A stretch of DNA of 64,000 nt from Methylopila sp. M107 (GTDB taxonomy: Bacteria > Pseudomonadota > Alphaproteobacteria > Rhizobiales > Methylopilaceae), in assembly GCF_000384475.1 (NCBI RefSeq), contig NZ_ARWB01000001.1, positions 2,522,176 to 2,586,175 on the forward strand, read 5' to 3'. The notes under the pieces were generated by a model. The model had not been told where the DNA came from. It made no database searches and worked only from the letters and a program-made list of their open reading frames with translations. Both the position numbers and the translations under genes were made by a program. Of this stretch, positions 1 through 8,272 are shown piece by piece (the stretch's first letter is position 1; the number at the start of each line of letters is the position of its first letter).

Positions 1-8
1 GTTTTGAT

Positions 9-45
9 GGCCGTCGCGGAAAACGCGGCGGCCGTTTTCGTTTGT
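9..45 (+). terminator. Rho-independent terminator of an off-window upstream gene
   Basis: A stem of 10 pairs (9-18 with 24-33, one G-U pair) closes a GAAAA loop and is followed directly by GTTTTCGTTTG. This is a standard intrinsic terminator on the plus strand. The gene it serves ends before the window starts. Confidence 0.7.
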
Positions 46-53
46 GAAGCCGT

Positions 54-174
54 CTTGTCCCGGACTTGATCCGGGACCCAGACGCGCCTCCAGCGCCGAA
101 GAGGGCGGCGACAGAACGTCGCCTAAAGCTTCCGGCGTCGAGGTTCTGGGTCCCGGATCAAGTCCGGGACAAGG
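54..174. repeat. Palindromic intergenic repeat, class A
   Basis: Positions 54-82 and 146-174 are exact reverse complements of each other (core CTTGTCCCGGACTTGATCCG). They face each other around a 63-bp spacer. Each arm also contains its own small dyad. A diverged relative lies at 54247-54376. Such elements are common between genes in Rhizobiales. It lies just downstream of the SH3 gene. Confidence 0.75.
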
Positions 175-178
175 GCGC

Positions 179-736
179 TCAATCGAACCGCTCGCCCGGA
201 TAGATCCCCCACAGCCGGCCCTGCTCGATAAATCCGTAGAAGCCTTCGCCCTCGACGCGGCACCACTGGCCGTCGCATTTCTTGGCCTCGACCAGCACCT
301 TCGGCTCGAGCCGGGCCGCGAGGCGCTCTCCCGTGCTCGCCTTCACGAACAGCGGAAGCGAAGGGTCCTTCGCCCAGGGGGCGACCAGCGCGGTGCGGCG
401 GCCGGACAGCAGCGAGTGCCACACCCAGCCCTCGGAGCCTTCCGAATCGCGGATGCGGCGCCAGTTGTCGTATTCGGCGGTGATCTCGACCGGTTCGCCG
501 GCGCGGCGGTAGATGAAGGCGACCGGGTAGTCCTTGGTCGGCCCCTGCCGCACGAACACCTTGCCGGCCTTCAGGCTGACATAGCGCGGCACGGGCAGGC
601 CCGAGACCGGGCCGATCATGACGCCCGATTCGAGCTCCTTGGCGGCCTGCGCGGCGGCCCTGTCGGGGGCGGCGGCCAGGATGGCGAAGACCGCCGCGGC
701 GGCGGCCAGTCGTCCGAGGGTTGCGAGGCTCAGCAT
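179..736 (-). CDS. Secreted SH3-domain protein
   Basis: The 185-aa product has a signal peptide of about 30 residues (hydrophobic Ala-rich core ending AAAQA). After it comes a bacterial SH3-like fold, with GLPVPRYVSLKAGKVFVRQGP followed by ITAEYDNWRRIRDSEGSEGWVW. A second, weaker SH3-like half carries KKCDGQWCRVEGEGFYGFI. Family members are periplasmic and presumably bind cell-wall material. No enzymatic residues are seen. A GTG codon precedes the ATG at 736; I chose the ATG. It stands alone, with repeats downstream. Confidence 0.8.
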   Translation of the reverse strand: MLSLATLGRLAAAAAVFAILAAAPDRAAAQAAKELESGVMIGPVSGLPVPRYVSLKAGKVFVRQGPTKDYPVAFIYRRAGEPVEITAEYDNWRRIRDSEGSEGWVWHSLLSGRRTALVAPWAKDPSLPLFVKASTGERLAARLEPKVLVEAKKCDGQWCRVEGEGFYGFIEQGRLWGIYPGERFD

Positions 737-910
737 CACGCGGGCTTTATCCGTCTACTCGCCGTCTTGCGTTTGGGCAGTCGTCTGCTAGAGACGGCTC
801 ATGCCCTTGCGCGAGGCCGCGAAGGCCAACTTTCGGGGCCAAGCATCTCCCGTCGCGGTTGACGCGGGATTAACCGTAAAGTCCGCCTTCCCGGATCAGG
901 TCCTTCTGCC

Positions 911-1906
911 ATGAAAAAGCGTCCGCTCGTCATCGTCACGCGTCGGCTTCCCGACGTGATCGAGACGCGCATGCGCGAGCTGTTCGACGCGCGCCTGAAC
1001 CACGAGGACCAGCCGTTCAGCCAGGCGCAGCTCGCCGCCGCGATCGCCGAGGCCGACGTGCTGGTGCCGACCGTCACGGACCGGATCGACGCGGGGCTGC
1101 TCGCGCAGGCCGGCGAGAACCTCCGGCTGATCGCGAATTTCGGTAACGGCGTCGACAATATCGACGTCCAGACCGCGACCAATCGCGGCATCACGGTCAC
1201 CAACACGCCGGGCGTGCTGACCGAAGACACCGCCGACATGACGATGGGCCTCATCCTCGCCGGCCCGCGCCGCATTGCCGAGGGCGCGCGCGTGGTGCCG
1301 GACGAACAGGAGTGGGGCGGCTGGTCGCCGATGTGGATGCTCGGCCGACGCATCTGGGGCAAGCGCCTCGGCATCGTCGGCATGGGCCGCATCGGCCAGG
1401 CGGTCGCCCGCCGGGCCAAGGCCTTCGGCCTGTCGATCCACTATCATAACCGCAAGCGCGTCTCGGCGAGCGTCGAGGACCAGCTGGAGGCGACCTACTG
1501 GGAGAGCCTCGACCAGATGCTGGCTCGCATGGACATCGTCTCGGTCAACTGCCCGCACACGCCCGCGACCTACCACCTGCTGTCGGCGCGCCGCCTGAAG
1601 CTCCTCAAGCGCGACGCCTATGTGGTGAACACCGCGCGCGGCGAAGTCGTCGACGAGGGCGCGCTCGCCCGGATGCTGGAGGCCGGCGAACTCGCGGGCG
1701 CCGCGCTCGACGTGTTCGAGAACGAGCCGGCCGTGAACCCGAAGCTCGTCCGCCTCGCGCGCCAGAACAAGGTGGTGCTGCTGCCGCATCTCGGCTCGGC
1801 CACCATCGAGGGCCGCGTCGACATGGGCGAGAAGGTCATCGTCAACATCAAGACCTTCATGGACGGCCACCGCCCGCCGGACCGCGTCATCCCCGCAATG
1901 CTCTGA
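911..1906 (+). CDS. D-isomer specific 2-hydroxyacid dehydrogenase (glyoxylate/hydroxypyruvate reductase-like)
   Basis: A 331-aa NAD(P)-dependent oxidoreductase acting on 2-oxo/2-hydroxy acids. The Rossmann nucleotide loop is GIVGMGRIGQ near residue 155. The catalytic triad is visible: Arg in VNTARGE, Glu in FENEP and His in LLPHLGSAT. The motif NFGNGVDNIDV is typical of the glyoxylate/D-glycerate dehydrogenase branch. Length is normal for the family. The gene is monocistronic. Its ATG follows a region that includes a TTGACG-like sequence near 861. Exact substrate cannot be read from sequence. Confidence 0.88.
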   Translation: MKKRPLVIVTRRLPDVIETRMRELFDARLNHEDQPFSQAQLAAAIAEADVLVPTVTDRIDAGLLAQAGENLRLIANFGNGVDNIDVQTATNRGITVTNTPGVLTEDTADMTMGLILAGPRRIAEGARVVPDEQEWGGWSPMWMLGRRIWGKRLGIVGMGRIGQAVARRAKAFGLSIHYHNRKRVSASVEDQLEATYWESLDQMLARMDIVSVNCPHTPATYHLLSARRLKLLKRDAYVVNTARGEVVDEGALARMLEAGELAGAALDVFENEPAVNPKLVRLARQNKVVLLPHLGSATIEGRVDMGEKVIVNIKTFMDGHRPPDRVIPAML

Positions 1907-1976
1907 ACGCCGTTCCAACCGTCGCGGGCTGCCACCACGGCGGTCGCGCAAGGCTCAAGCGCCGCCCTTTCAGAAT

Positions 1977-2106
1977 CCCTCCCCTGGGACAGGCAGGGCT
2001 ACCGCATTTGGCTCAGGCGGCTCTTTCTTCACCTCTCCCCACCGGGGAGAGGTGAAGGCCGGCGCCCGACTTCAAATGCGATAGCCCTGCCTGTCCCAGG
2101 GGAGGG
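1977..2106. repeat. Nested inverted repeat (class C)
   Basis: Arms at 1977-2010 and 2073-2106 are reverse complements with a few mismatches (CCCTCCCCTGGGACAGGCAG and its complement). The spacer holds a second hairpin at 2031-2056 (CACCTCTCC/GGAGAGGTG). It occupies most of the 359-bp gap after the dehydrogenase gene. It could fold into a long cruciform or act as a bidirectional terminator. No gene is seen in this gap. Confidence 0.75.
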
Positions 2107-2205
2107 ATAGAGGCGTCTTCGCCAAATTCGCCGGTTGCCTGAACGTTTCTCGCGCGGCGGCGTCCTTCGTTCTCCAGACCCCAAATCCTTATCCGATCGC
2201 GCGAG

Positions 2206-2265
2206 ACCAGCGCTTGACATCACGGTCGCGTTATAAATAGACATAATCTATAGAGTGAATAATTT
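2206..2265 (+). promoter_or_regulatory. Probable promoter of the sulfate-binding protein gene
   Basis: TTGACA at 2214-2219 is followed by an unusually AT-rich stretch (2230-2263, including TATAAATAG and ACATAATCTATAG) in an otherwise GC-rich region, ending at the start codon. TTGACA with an 18-base spacer to TAGACA (2238-2243) is the best match I see. The AT-rich tract could also bind a sulfur-responsive LysR regulator (CysB/Cbl type); that is inference. Confidence 0.4.
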
Positions 2266-3333
2266 ATGACGGCCGCCGGACGGGCGGAGATTGGTCGGCT
2301 CATGCGGATTCCGTGGATCAACCTGCTGGCCGTCGCGGCGGTCGGGGTCGCCGGAGCGCTGCTGTTCGCGCGCAACAGCGAGGGCTTCGCGTCCCATCAC
2401 CTGCTCAATGTCAGCTACGACCCGACGCGCGAGCTCTACCAGCGCCTGAACCCGGTCTTCGTCGCGGCCTACGAGAAAAAGTCCGGCTCGACGCTCGCGA
2501 TCGGCCAGTCGCATGCCGGCTCCTCCTATCAGGCGCGGCGCGTCATCTCGGGCGAGGAGAAGGCCGACGTCGTGACGCTCGGCCTGCCCTCGGACGTCGA
2601 GGCGTTGCACAACAAGGGCCTGATCCCCGACGGCTGGTCGACCCGCCTGCCGAACGGCTCGCAGCCCTACACGTCGACCATCGTGTTCGTTGTGCGCAGC
2701 GGCAATCCGAAAGGCATCGCCGACTGGCCGGATCTCGTGAAGGGCGACGTCCAGATCATCGTTCCGGACCCGAAGACCTCCGGCAACGGCAAGCTCGCGG
2801 CGCTCGCGGCCTGGGGCGCGATCGTGACGCGCGGCGGCGACGAGGCGGCGGCGCGCGACTACCTCAAGGCGTTCTACGCCCGCACCCCGTTCCTCGATCC
2901 CGCGGCGCGCTCCGCCGGCGTCGCCTTCGCGGTCGAGAAGAAGGGCGACGTCCATGTCGCCTGGGAGAACGAGGCGCTGCGCGAGGTGCGAGACTCGAAG
3001 GGCGCGCTGCAGATCGTCTATCCGCCGGTCAGCATCAAGGGCGAGCCCACGGTCGCCTGGGTCGACGGCAACGTCGCGAAGCACGGCAGCGCGGGCGTGG
3101 CGAAGGCCTATCTCGAATTCCTGTTCACCCCCGAGGCGCAGGAAATCATCGCCCAGGAAGGCTACCGCCCGATCGATCCGAAGACGCTCGCGCGCTACGC
3201 CAACCGGCTGCCGCCCATCAACCTGCTGCCGATCACCGCGATCGCGCCGAGCTGGTCGGAGGCGCAGCGAAAGTTCTTCGGCGACAACGGGATCATCGAC
3301 GCCGTCTACACGCCGAAGCCCCGGACCGAGTGA
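2266..3333 (+). CDS. Sulfate/thiosulfate ABC transporter substrate-binding protein
   Basis: A 355-aa periplasmic binding protein of the Sbp/CysP family. The N-terminus has an uncleaved-looking or signal hydrophobic segment (about residues 17-32). Family motifs follow: LLNVSYDPTRELY, GQSHAGSSYQARRVI, ADVVTLGLPSDV, PDPKTSGNGK and the late TVAWVDGNVAKHGS. It should capture sulfate for import. An internal ATG at 2302 is an alternative start. The cysT/W/A permease and ATPase genes usually beside this gene are absent; a SulP permease follows 69 bp later instead. Confidence 0.88.
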   Translation: MTAAGRAEIGRLMRIPWINLLAVAAVGVAGALLFARNSEGFASHHLLNVSYDPTRELYQRLNPVFVAAYEKKSGSTLAIGQSHAGSSYQARRVISGEEKADVVTLGLPSDVEALHNKGLIPDGWSTRLPNGSQPYTSTIVFVVRSGNPKGIADWPDLVKGDVQIIVPDPKTSGNGKLAALAAWGAIVTRGGDEAAARDYLKAFYARTPFLDPAARSAGVAFAVEKKGDVHVAWENEALREVRDSKGALQIVYPPVSIKGEPTVAWVDGNVAKHGSAGVAKAYLEFLFTPEAQEIIAQEGYRPIDPKTLARYANRLPPINLLPITAIAPSWSEAQRKFFGDNGIIDAVYTPKPRTE

Positions 3334-3402
3334 CCGCGGCCTCCCCCACATTCGTTTGATTTCTTGCCGACCCGGCGCTGCCCGCGCTCAGGAGACACCT
3401 CA

Positions 3403-5220
3403 ATGGCAGACGCCGCCACGACACCGGCCGCCGACGAACGCAAGCTCGGCGCCGCCGAGGCGCTGAACACGTTTCGCAAGGATCTGTTCGCGGGGCTCAC
3501 GGTCGCTGCGATCTCGCTGCCGCAGAGCATGGCCTATGCGCTGATCGCCGGCGTCGACATCCGCTTCGGCATCTACACCGCGATCGTCTTCACGGCGGTC
3601 GCGGCGGTGTTCGGCTCGTCGCGCCATCTCGTGAACGGGCCGACCGGCGCGGTCTCGCTCGTCGTGTTCAGCGCGCTCGCGATCTTCGAGCCGGAGGCCA
3701 AGCTCGACACCTATGAGGCGATGTTCCTGCTCGCCATCATGATCGGCGTGATCCAGATCGCCGTCGCGGTGACCAAGCTCGGCGACATCACCCGCTACAT
3801 TTCGGAATCGGTCGTCACCGGTTTCATCGTCGGGGCCGCGACCCTCACCATCATCGGCCAGGTCGCGAACGCGCTCGGCGTGAAGGCGCAAGGCACCGGC
3901 CACGACCACATCCTCTACCGCCTCTACAAGACGCTGACCCAGGACGCGCCGATCAACTGGAAGGCGGTCGCGATCAGCGGCGGCGCCATCGCGCTCGCGA
4001 TCCTGTCGCGCCGCCTGGTCAAGCGCTTCTCGCTGCCGCAGTTCGACATGCTGGCGGTGCTGATCATCGTCTCGGGCGCCGCATGGCTCGTCGGCTGGTC
4101 GAGCGCCGTCGGAGGCGCCAAGACCGCGATCTCGCTGATCGAGGCGGTGCCGAGCGCGCTGCCGACGCCGCATATTCCCGAGATCAAGAGCGAGTGGATC
4201 TTCGACCTCGGCGCCAGTTCCTTCGCAATCGCGATCCTCGGCCTGCTCGAGGCGCTCGCGATCGCCAAGGCCATCGCGCACAAGTCCGGCCAGCAGCTCG
4301 ACTATAACCGCCAGTGCCTCGCGGAAGGCCTCGGCAATCTGGTCGGCGGCTTCTTCCGCTGCATGCCGGGCGCGGGCTCGCTGTCGCGCACCGCGATCAA
4401 CTACCAGGCCGGCGCGGCGACGCGGTTCTCGGGCGTCTACACGGCGATCGCGGTGGCTGCGACCGTGCTGGTGTTCGCGCCGCTCACCGCCTTCATTCCG
4501 AAAGCGGCGCTCGCGGGGCTGCTGATGGTCGCGGCCGCGCGGCTGATCGACATCGAGCGCCTCGGCTACATCCTGAAGGGGTCGCGCTACGACACGGTGC
4601 TGCTGATCGCGACCGCGTTCGCGGCGGTCGTGATCAACATCGAGTTCGCGATCCTGATCGGCTCGGCGATCTCGATCGCCTGGTATGTCGGCAAGGCCTC
4701 GAAGCTCCAGGTCACCGAGCTCGTCGTCACGCCCGACCGCGTGGTGCGCGCCCGGGTGCCCTCGGACCCGCCGAGCCAGGGCGTGCTGATCTACGATTTC
4801 GAGGGCGAGCTGTTCTTCGGCGCCGCGCCGACCTTCGAGGGCTTCCTCAAGGACGCGCGGGACTCGGCCGAAGCGCAGGGCGTCAAATATCTCGTGCTGC
4901 GGCTGAAGCGCGTCCGGAACCCCGACGTGGTGTCGCTCGAGGTGCTCGACCACTTCCTGAAGGACGCACGGCGCCGCGGGCTCACCATCCTGCTCGCCGG
5001 CGTGCGGCCGGATCTGCTGGCGGCGCTGAACCGCATCGGCCTCGCTGAGGCCGATGCGCCCGAACTGGTTTTCATCGAGGAGGAGGAGGACTTCTCCGCC
5101 ACCATCAAGGCGATCCGCCACGCCTATGCGCTCGCCGCAATCGAACGGCGGCGGACGACCGGCGCCGGGCAGGCCGATCCCGCCGAAGACGACCGGCCGC
5201 TCAAATACTACCTGGTCTAG
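3403..5220 (+). CDS. SulP-family sulfate/anion permease with STAS domain
   Basis: A 605-aa inner-membrane transporter. The N-terminal two thirds holds about ten to twelve hydrophobic segments with SulP signatures: AISLPQSMAYALIAGVD, HLVNGPTGAVSL and GFFRCMPGAGSLSRTAIN. The C-terminal cytoplasmic STAS domain begins around residue 450 (QGVLIYDFEGELFFGAAPTF). It likely moves sulfate or bicarbonate. I took the ATG at 3403, which has AGGAG at 3390-3394, rather than the in-frame codon 39 bases upstream. It probably forms one transcription unit with the binding-protein gene before it. Confidence 0.88.
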   Translation: MADAATTPAADERKLGAAEALNTFRKDLFAGLTVAAISLPQSMAYALIAGVDIRFGIYTAIVFTAVAAVFGSSRHLVNGPTGAVSLVVFSALAIFEPEAKLDTYEAMFLLAIMIGVIQIAVAVTKLGDITRYISESVVTGFIVGAATLTIIGQVANALGVKAQGTGHDHILYRLYKTLTQDAPINWKAVAISGGAIALAILSRRLVKRFSLPQFDMLAVLIIVSGAAWLVGWSSAVGGAKTAISLIEAVPSALPTPHIPEIKSEWIFDLGASSFAIAILGLLEALAIAKAIAHKSGQQLDYNRQCLAEGLGNLVGGFFRCMPGAGSLSRTAINYQAGAATRFSGVYTAIAVAATVLVFAPLTAFIPKAALAGLLMVAAARLIDIERLGYILKGSRYDTVLLIATAFAAVVINIEFAILIGSAISIAWYVGKASKLQVTELVVTPDRVVRARVPSDPPSQGVLIYDFEGELFFGAAPTFEGFLKDARDSAEAQGVKYLVLRLKRVRNPDVVSLEVLDHFLKDARRRGLTILLAGVRPDLLAALNRIGLAEADAPELVFIEEEEDFSATIKAIRHAYALAAIERRRTTGAGQADPAEDDRPLKYYLV

Positions 5221-5303
5221 CCCGCGACGCGCTTCGAGCTGGCCGGAATTGAACCGGTCGCAGCCTCGGGCGTTCGAAACCAACGACAAAGGAGATCGAC
5301 GTC

Positions 5304-5678
5304 ATGACCGCAACCGCAATCGTGCCTTCCGACCGCAGTTTCGGGTCCAGCGCGCGCGGCGCGACGCGGACCGCCTTTGACGCCATCAGCGGGGCCGCCG
5401 CCGTGGTGGCCGGGTCCGTGAAATCCGCGGTCGTCAGGACCGGCGAAATCGCCGGCGCCGGCGTCTATCGGGGCTCCTACGGCCTGTCCTACGGCGTGGT
5501 GTTCAGCGGCGTGTTCGTGAAAGAGCTGCTGCCGAACGGCAACGCGCTGCGGCGCGGGTTCGAGGACGGCTCGGAGGCCGCGTTCGATGCCGTCGAGGCG
5601 CGCAAGCCGTCGCCGCGCGCGCAGGCCAAGACCACGCGGCTCACGCAGCCGAAGACGACGCGGAAATCCGCCTCGTAA
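5304..5678 (+). CDS. Small conserved-looking hypothetical protein after the permease gene
   Basis: A 124-aa protein with a strong ribosome site (AAAGGAG at 5289-5295). The middle is rich in Gly, Ala, Val and Ser with one moderately hydrophobic stretch. The C-terminal 35 residues are basic and low-complexity (repeated KTTR). I do not recognise the family. Its place 83 bp after the SulP gene suggests co-expression; a role with the permease is only a guess. Confidence 0.65.
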   Translation: MTATAIVPSDRSFGSSARGATRTAFDAISGAAAVVAGSVKSAVVRTGEIAGAGVYRGSYGLSYGVVFSGVFVKELLPNGNALRRGFEDGSEAAFDAVEARKPSPRAQAKTTRLTQPKTTRKSAS

Positions 5679-5682
5679 GGGC

Positions 5683-6639
5683 CTACTTCCGCTCGGCCAG
5701 CGTGAACCAGCCGACGCCCGCGAGCACCAGCGCGGCGCCGAGAAGGTCGATCGCCGTCACCGGCTCGCCGAGCAGCAGCGCTGCAAGCGCCAGCGTCGCG
5801 ACAGGGCTCACCGTCCCGATCACGGCGTTCGCCTGCGCGGTGATGCGGTGGAGCGCCGCCGACATGAGGAATGTCGGCAGCACCGTGCCGACGATCGCGA
5901 GCACGACCGCGATGGTCCAGGCGCGGGCCGAGAGCGCTCCGATCACGGTCAGGTCGCGCAGGATGAAGAACTGCGCGATCGAGGCGACCGCCGCCCCCGA
6001 CATCGCGATACAGGTGAAGAGTTTCGGGCCGATGGCGCCGATCCGCGGCTTCGCCAGCAGCTGGTAGAGCGCGAACGCCACCGCCGAGCACAGCACCAGC
6101 GCCGCGCCCGTCCGGACCGCGTCCGCGCCCGCAATTTCCGCGTCCTTGGCGAACACCAGAGCGAGGCCGGCATAGCTCAGCCCGAAGGCCGCCAGCGCGC
6201 CCAGCCGGAACGGCTGGCCGAAAAAAGCCGTGCCGAGCAGCACCGTGAACAGCGGATAGGTGAACAGGATCAGCCGCTCGAACGGGGCCGAGATGTAAAC
6301 CAGGCCGAGGAAGTCCGTGTAGGACGCGAACCAGTAGCCAAGCACGCCGACGGCGAGCGCGCCGAGGAGCGCCCGCCTGTCGAGCGCGGCGGGGCGCCCC
6401 TCGCGCTTCAGCGCGATCAGGCCGATCGCGACATAGACCGGGACCGACAGGCCCATGCGCAGCGCCAGCAGCGTCTCGGTGTCAATCTTCTCGGCATAGG
6501 CGAACTTGATGATGACGCCCTTGGCCGAGAACAGGATCGCGCCCGCGGCCGCGAGCGCGAAGCCGGTCCAGGGCGCCGGAGAGCGGGCGGGCTCCGGCGT
6601 CGTGACGACTTCCGGATCCGCGGGCGTGGTGGTCGGCAT
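5683..6639 (-). CDS. EamA/DMT-family membrane transporter
   Basis: A 318-aa inner-membrane protein with about ten hydrophobic segments in two homologous halves, as expected for the drug/metabolite transporter superfamily. Signatures include ILFSAKGVIIKFAYAEKI in the first helix and GTVSPVATLALAALLLGEPV in the second repeat. The cargo is unknown. It converges on the preceding gene with 4 bp between stop codons. It starts at the ATG at 6639. Confidence 0.85.
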   Translation of the reverse strand: MPTTTPADPEVVTTPEPARSPAPWTGFALAAAGAILFSAKGVIIKFAYAEKIDTETLLALRMGLSVPVYVAIGLIALKREGRPAALDRRALLGALAVGVLGYWFASYTDFLGLVYISAPFERLILFTYPLFTVLLGTAFFGQPFRLGALAAFGLSYAGLALVFAKDAEIAGADAVRTGAALVLCSAVAFALYQLLAKPRIGAIGPKLFTCIAMSGAAVASIAQFFILRDLTVIGALSARAWTIAVVLAIVGTVLPTFLMSAALHRITAQANAVIGTVSPVATLALAALLLGEPVTAIDLLGAALVLAGVGWFTLAERK

Positions 6640-6792
6640 GGCCGACCGCGCCTAGCATGCGTCCGCCGGGCGGACCAGCGGCGCACGGGCAAGCCTCGCA
6701 TGCGCCTGAAACGAAACGGCTCGGGCCGCGCAGATCTTCGACCGTGCCGAGGCTCCTCCCGAGCATTCTCCGTCGAGCGAGGTCCTCTCGAC

Positions 6793-6888
6793 AGTCATGC
6801 CCGCGCCTGCGCGGGTATCCACGACTTGGGCGTAACGCTCTAAGATTTCAGGAAGTCGTGGATGCCCGGCTGCCGCCGGGCATGACGG
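6793..6888. repeat. Palindromic intergenic repeat, class B (copy 1)
   Basis: About 95 bp made of two small hairpins (GTCATGCCCGC..GCGGG and GCCCGGC..GCCGGGC) whose outer parts also pair across the whole unit (GTCATGCCCG with CGGGCATGAC, and CCACGACTT with AAGTCGTGG). The same arrangement recurs at 57520-57610. It lies in the gap between the transporter and the small secreted gene. I see no gene in 6640-6933. Confidence 0.75.
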
Positions 6889-6933
6889 TCTCGCCGCGAA
6901 TATAGCGCTCGAAAGCCCTTCAGCGGCCGCGCG

Positions 6934-7104
6934 TCACTGGGTCTTCTTCTCAGACTCCTGCTTGGTCTCGGTTTTCGCGGCGGTCTTGTAGCTGTCCTTG
7001 TCGGTCAGCGTGGCTTCCTTGTTGGAGGCCGGGCAGGCGAGGGCGGGCGCAGAGGCTGCGGCCGCGATGGCGGCGGCGAGAACTGCCGAGGCGAACGACT
7101 TCAT
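6934..7104 (-). CDS. Small secreted Lys-rich protein
   Basis: A 56-aa reading frame. It starts MKSFASAVLAAAIAAAASAPALA, a clear signal peptide. The mature part is about 33 residues, has one Cys right after the predicted cleavage site and is rich in Lys, Thr and Glu (TAAKTETKQESEKKTQ). A Cys at the junction could allow lipid attachment, but the preceding ALA is not a strong lipobox. The family is not recognised. Confidence 0.6.
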   Translation of the reverse strand: MKSFASAVLAAAIAAAASAPALACPASNKEATLTDKDSYKTAAKTETKQESEKKTQ

Positions 7105-7230
7105 CAGGCGTCTCCTGCGTTGGCGGCTGGTTGGCCGCGGACATGACCGAAAGCTAGCACGCAGGGCCGCGCCCGCCAGCCGGCGGCGTTCACTTGCGCG
7201 TGTCGTCTTCGGAATGGCTCAACCGGCTGG

Positions 7231-7260
7231 TTCCTCCCACGCATTGGCGCGGAGGAGGAT
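7231..7260 (-). terminator. Hairpin after the xerC-type gene
   Basis: Read on the minus strand, CCTCC-rich and GGAGG-rich arms pair around CAAT just after the recombinase stop codon. A better-formed relative (54392-54424) follows the aldolase gene in the same position. The pair suggests a genome-specific transcription-end hairpin. No T-run follows, so intrinsic termination is uncertain. Confidence 0.4.
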
Positions 7261-7272
7261 GAGAAGGCTCGG

Positions 7273-8229
7273 TCAGGCGCGGGCGCGGGGATGGAAGGCG
7301 GCGTGGATCGCGGTCAGCCGCGCGCCGTCGACCTCGGTGTAGATCTGGGTCGTCGACAGGCTCGCATGACCGAGCAGCTCCTGGATCGTTCGAAGGTCCC
7401 CGCCGCGTCCGAGCAGGTGGGTCGCGAAGGAGTGGCGCAGCGCGTGCGGCGTCGCGGTGTCGGGCAGGCCGAGCCCGCCCCGCATCCGCGCGACCGCGCC
7501 TTGCACGATGCGCGGGTTGAGCGGTCCGCCCTTCTGGCCGACGAACAGCGGGCCTTCCGGCGGCAGGTGGAGCGGGCAGAGCGCCAGATAGTCCTCGACG
7601 GCCTTCGAGACGGCGGCGATCACCGGCAGCTGCCTGCGCTTGCCGCCCTTGCCCGTCACCTCGATGCGGTCGGCGCCCGTGATGGGCGCTTCGCGGCGGC
7701 TCAGCGACAGCGCTTCGGAGATGCGCAGGCCGCAGCCGTAGAGCAGCGCGAGCACGGCGGCGTCGCGCGCCAGCACCCAGGTCTCGCGGTCCTCGCCTGC
7801 GCGCTCGTCGGCGTCGATCATCCGGCGCGCCAGCGGCGCCGCGATCGGCTTCGGCAGGCTTCGCGCGATCTTGGGGCTGCGCACCGCCGCGAAGGCCGAG
7901 GCCTCGCCGCGCCCGGTCCGGGCGAGATGCCGCGCGAATGACCGCGCGGAGGCGAGCCCGCGCATCAGCGAGCGGCTCGACAGCCCGTTCGCGCGCCGCG
8001 CCGCCAGAAAAGCGCGGATGTCGCGCGGCTTCAGCCCGGCGAAATCCTCGAGCGTCGCGGGCCCGCCGAGATGGTTTTGCAGGAAGACGAGAAAGATCCG
8101 CACGTCCCGGCCATAGGCCTCGACGGTCTTCGGGCTCATGCGCCGCTCCGCGCCGAGCCGCGTCAACCAATCGGCATAGGCCGCGATCAGGTCGGGCGCT
8201 GCGGGGAGGAGATGGGCCGCTTCGGTCAT
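7273..8229 (-). CDS. xerC: Tyrosine recombinase XerC
   Basis: A 318-aa site-specific recombinase that resolves chromosome dimers at dif with XerD and FtsK. The N-terminal SAM-like core-binding domain (about 12-100) includes RRMSPKTVEAYGRDVRIFL. The catalytic domain shows the tetrad: Arg in LLYGCGLRISEAL, the His-x-x-Arg of PHALRHSFATHLL, the late His in IQELLGHASLSTTQIY, and Tyr in that same segment. XerC is preferred over XerD from overall pattern and size, but that assignment is not certain. A host gene, not the prophage integrase. Confidence 0.85.
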   Translation of the reverse strand: MTEAAHLLPAAPDLIAAYADWLTRLGAERRMSPKTVEAYGRDVRIFLVFLQNHLGGPATLEDFAGLKPRDIRAFLAARRANGLSSRSLMRGLASARSFARHLARTGRGEASAFAAVRSPKIARSLPKPIAAPLARRMIDADERAGEDRETWVLARDAAVLALLYGCGLRISEALSLSRREAPITGADRIEVTGKGGKRRQLPVIAAVSKAVEDYLALCPLHLPPEGPLFVGQKGGPLNPRIVQGAVARMRGGLGLPDTATPHALRHSFATHLLGRGGDLRTIQELLGHASLSTTQIYTEVDGARLTAIHAAFHPRARA

Positions 8230-8272
8230 GGGCGCAAGCTTAACCCCGCGCCGATTAACCGGCCGTCTCGGG

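Noticed and set aside
3400-5289. 629-codon open frame on the minus strand
   Set aside because: Antisense to the SulP gene. Its composition (Arg, Asp, His-rich, no domain) is that of a shadow in GC-rich DNA.
7273-8229. XerC-type recombinase as the prophage integrase
   Set aside because: It lies outside the element ends by about 1.9 kb, and the element carries its own MuA/MuB with transposition-type ends.
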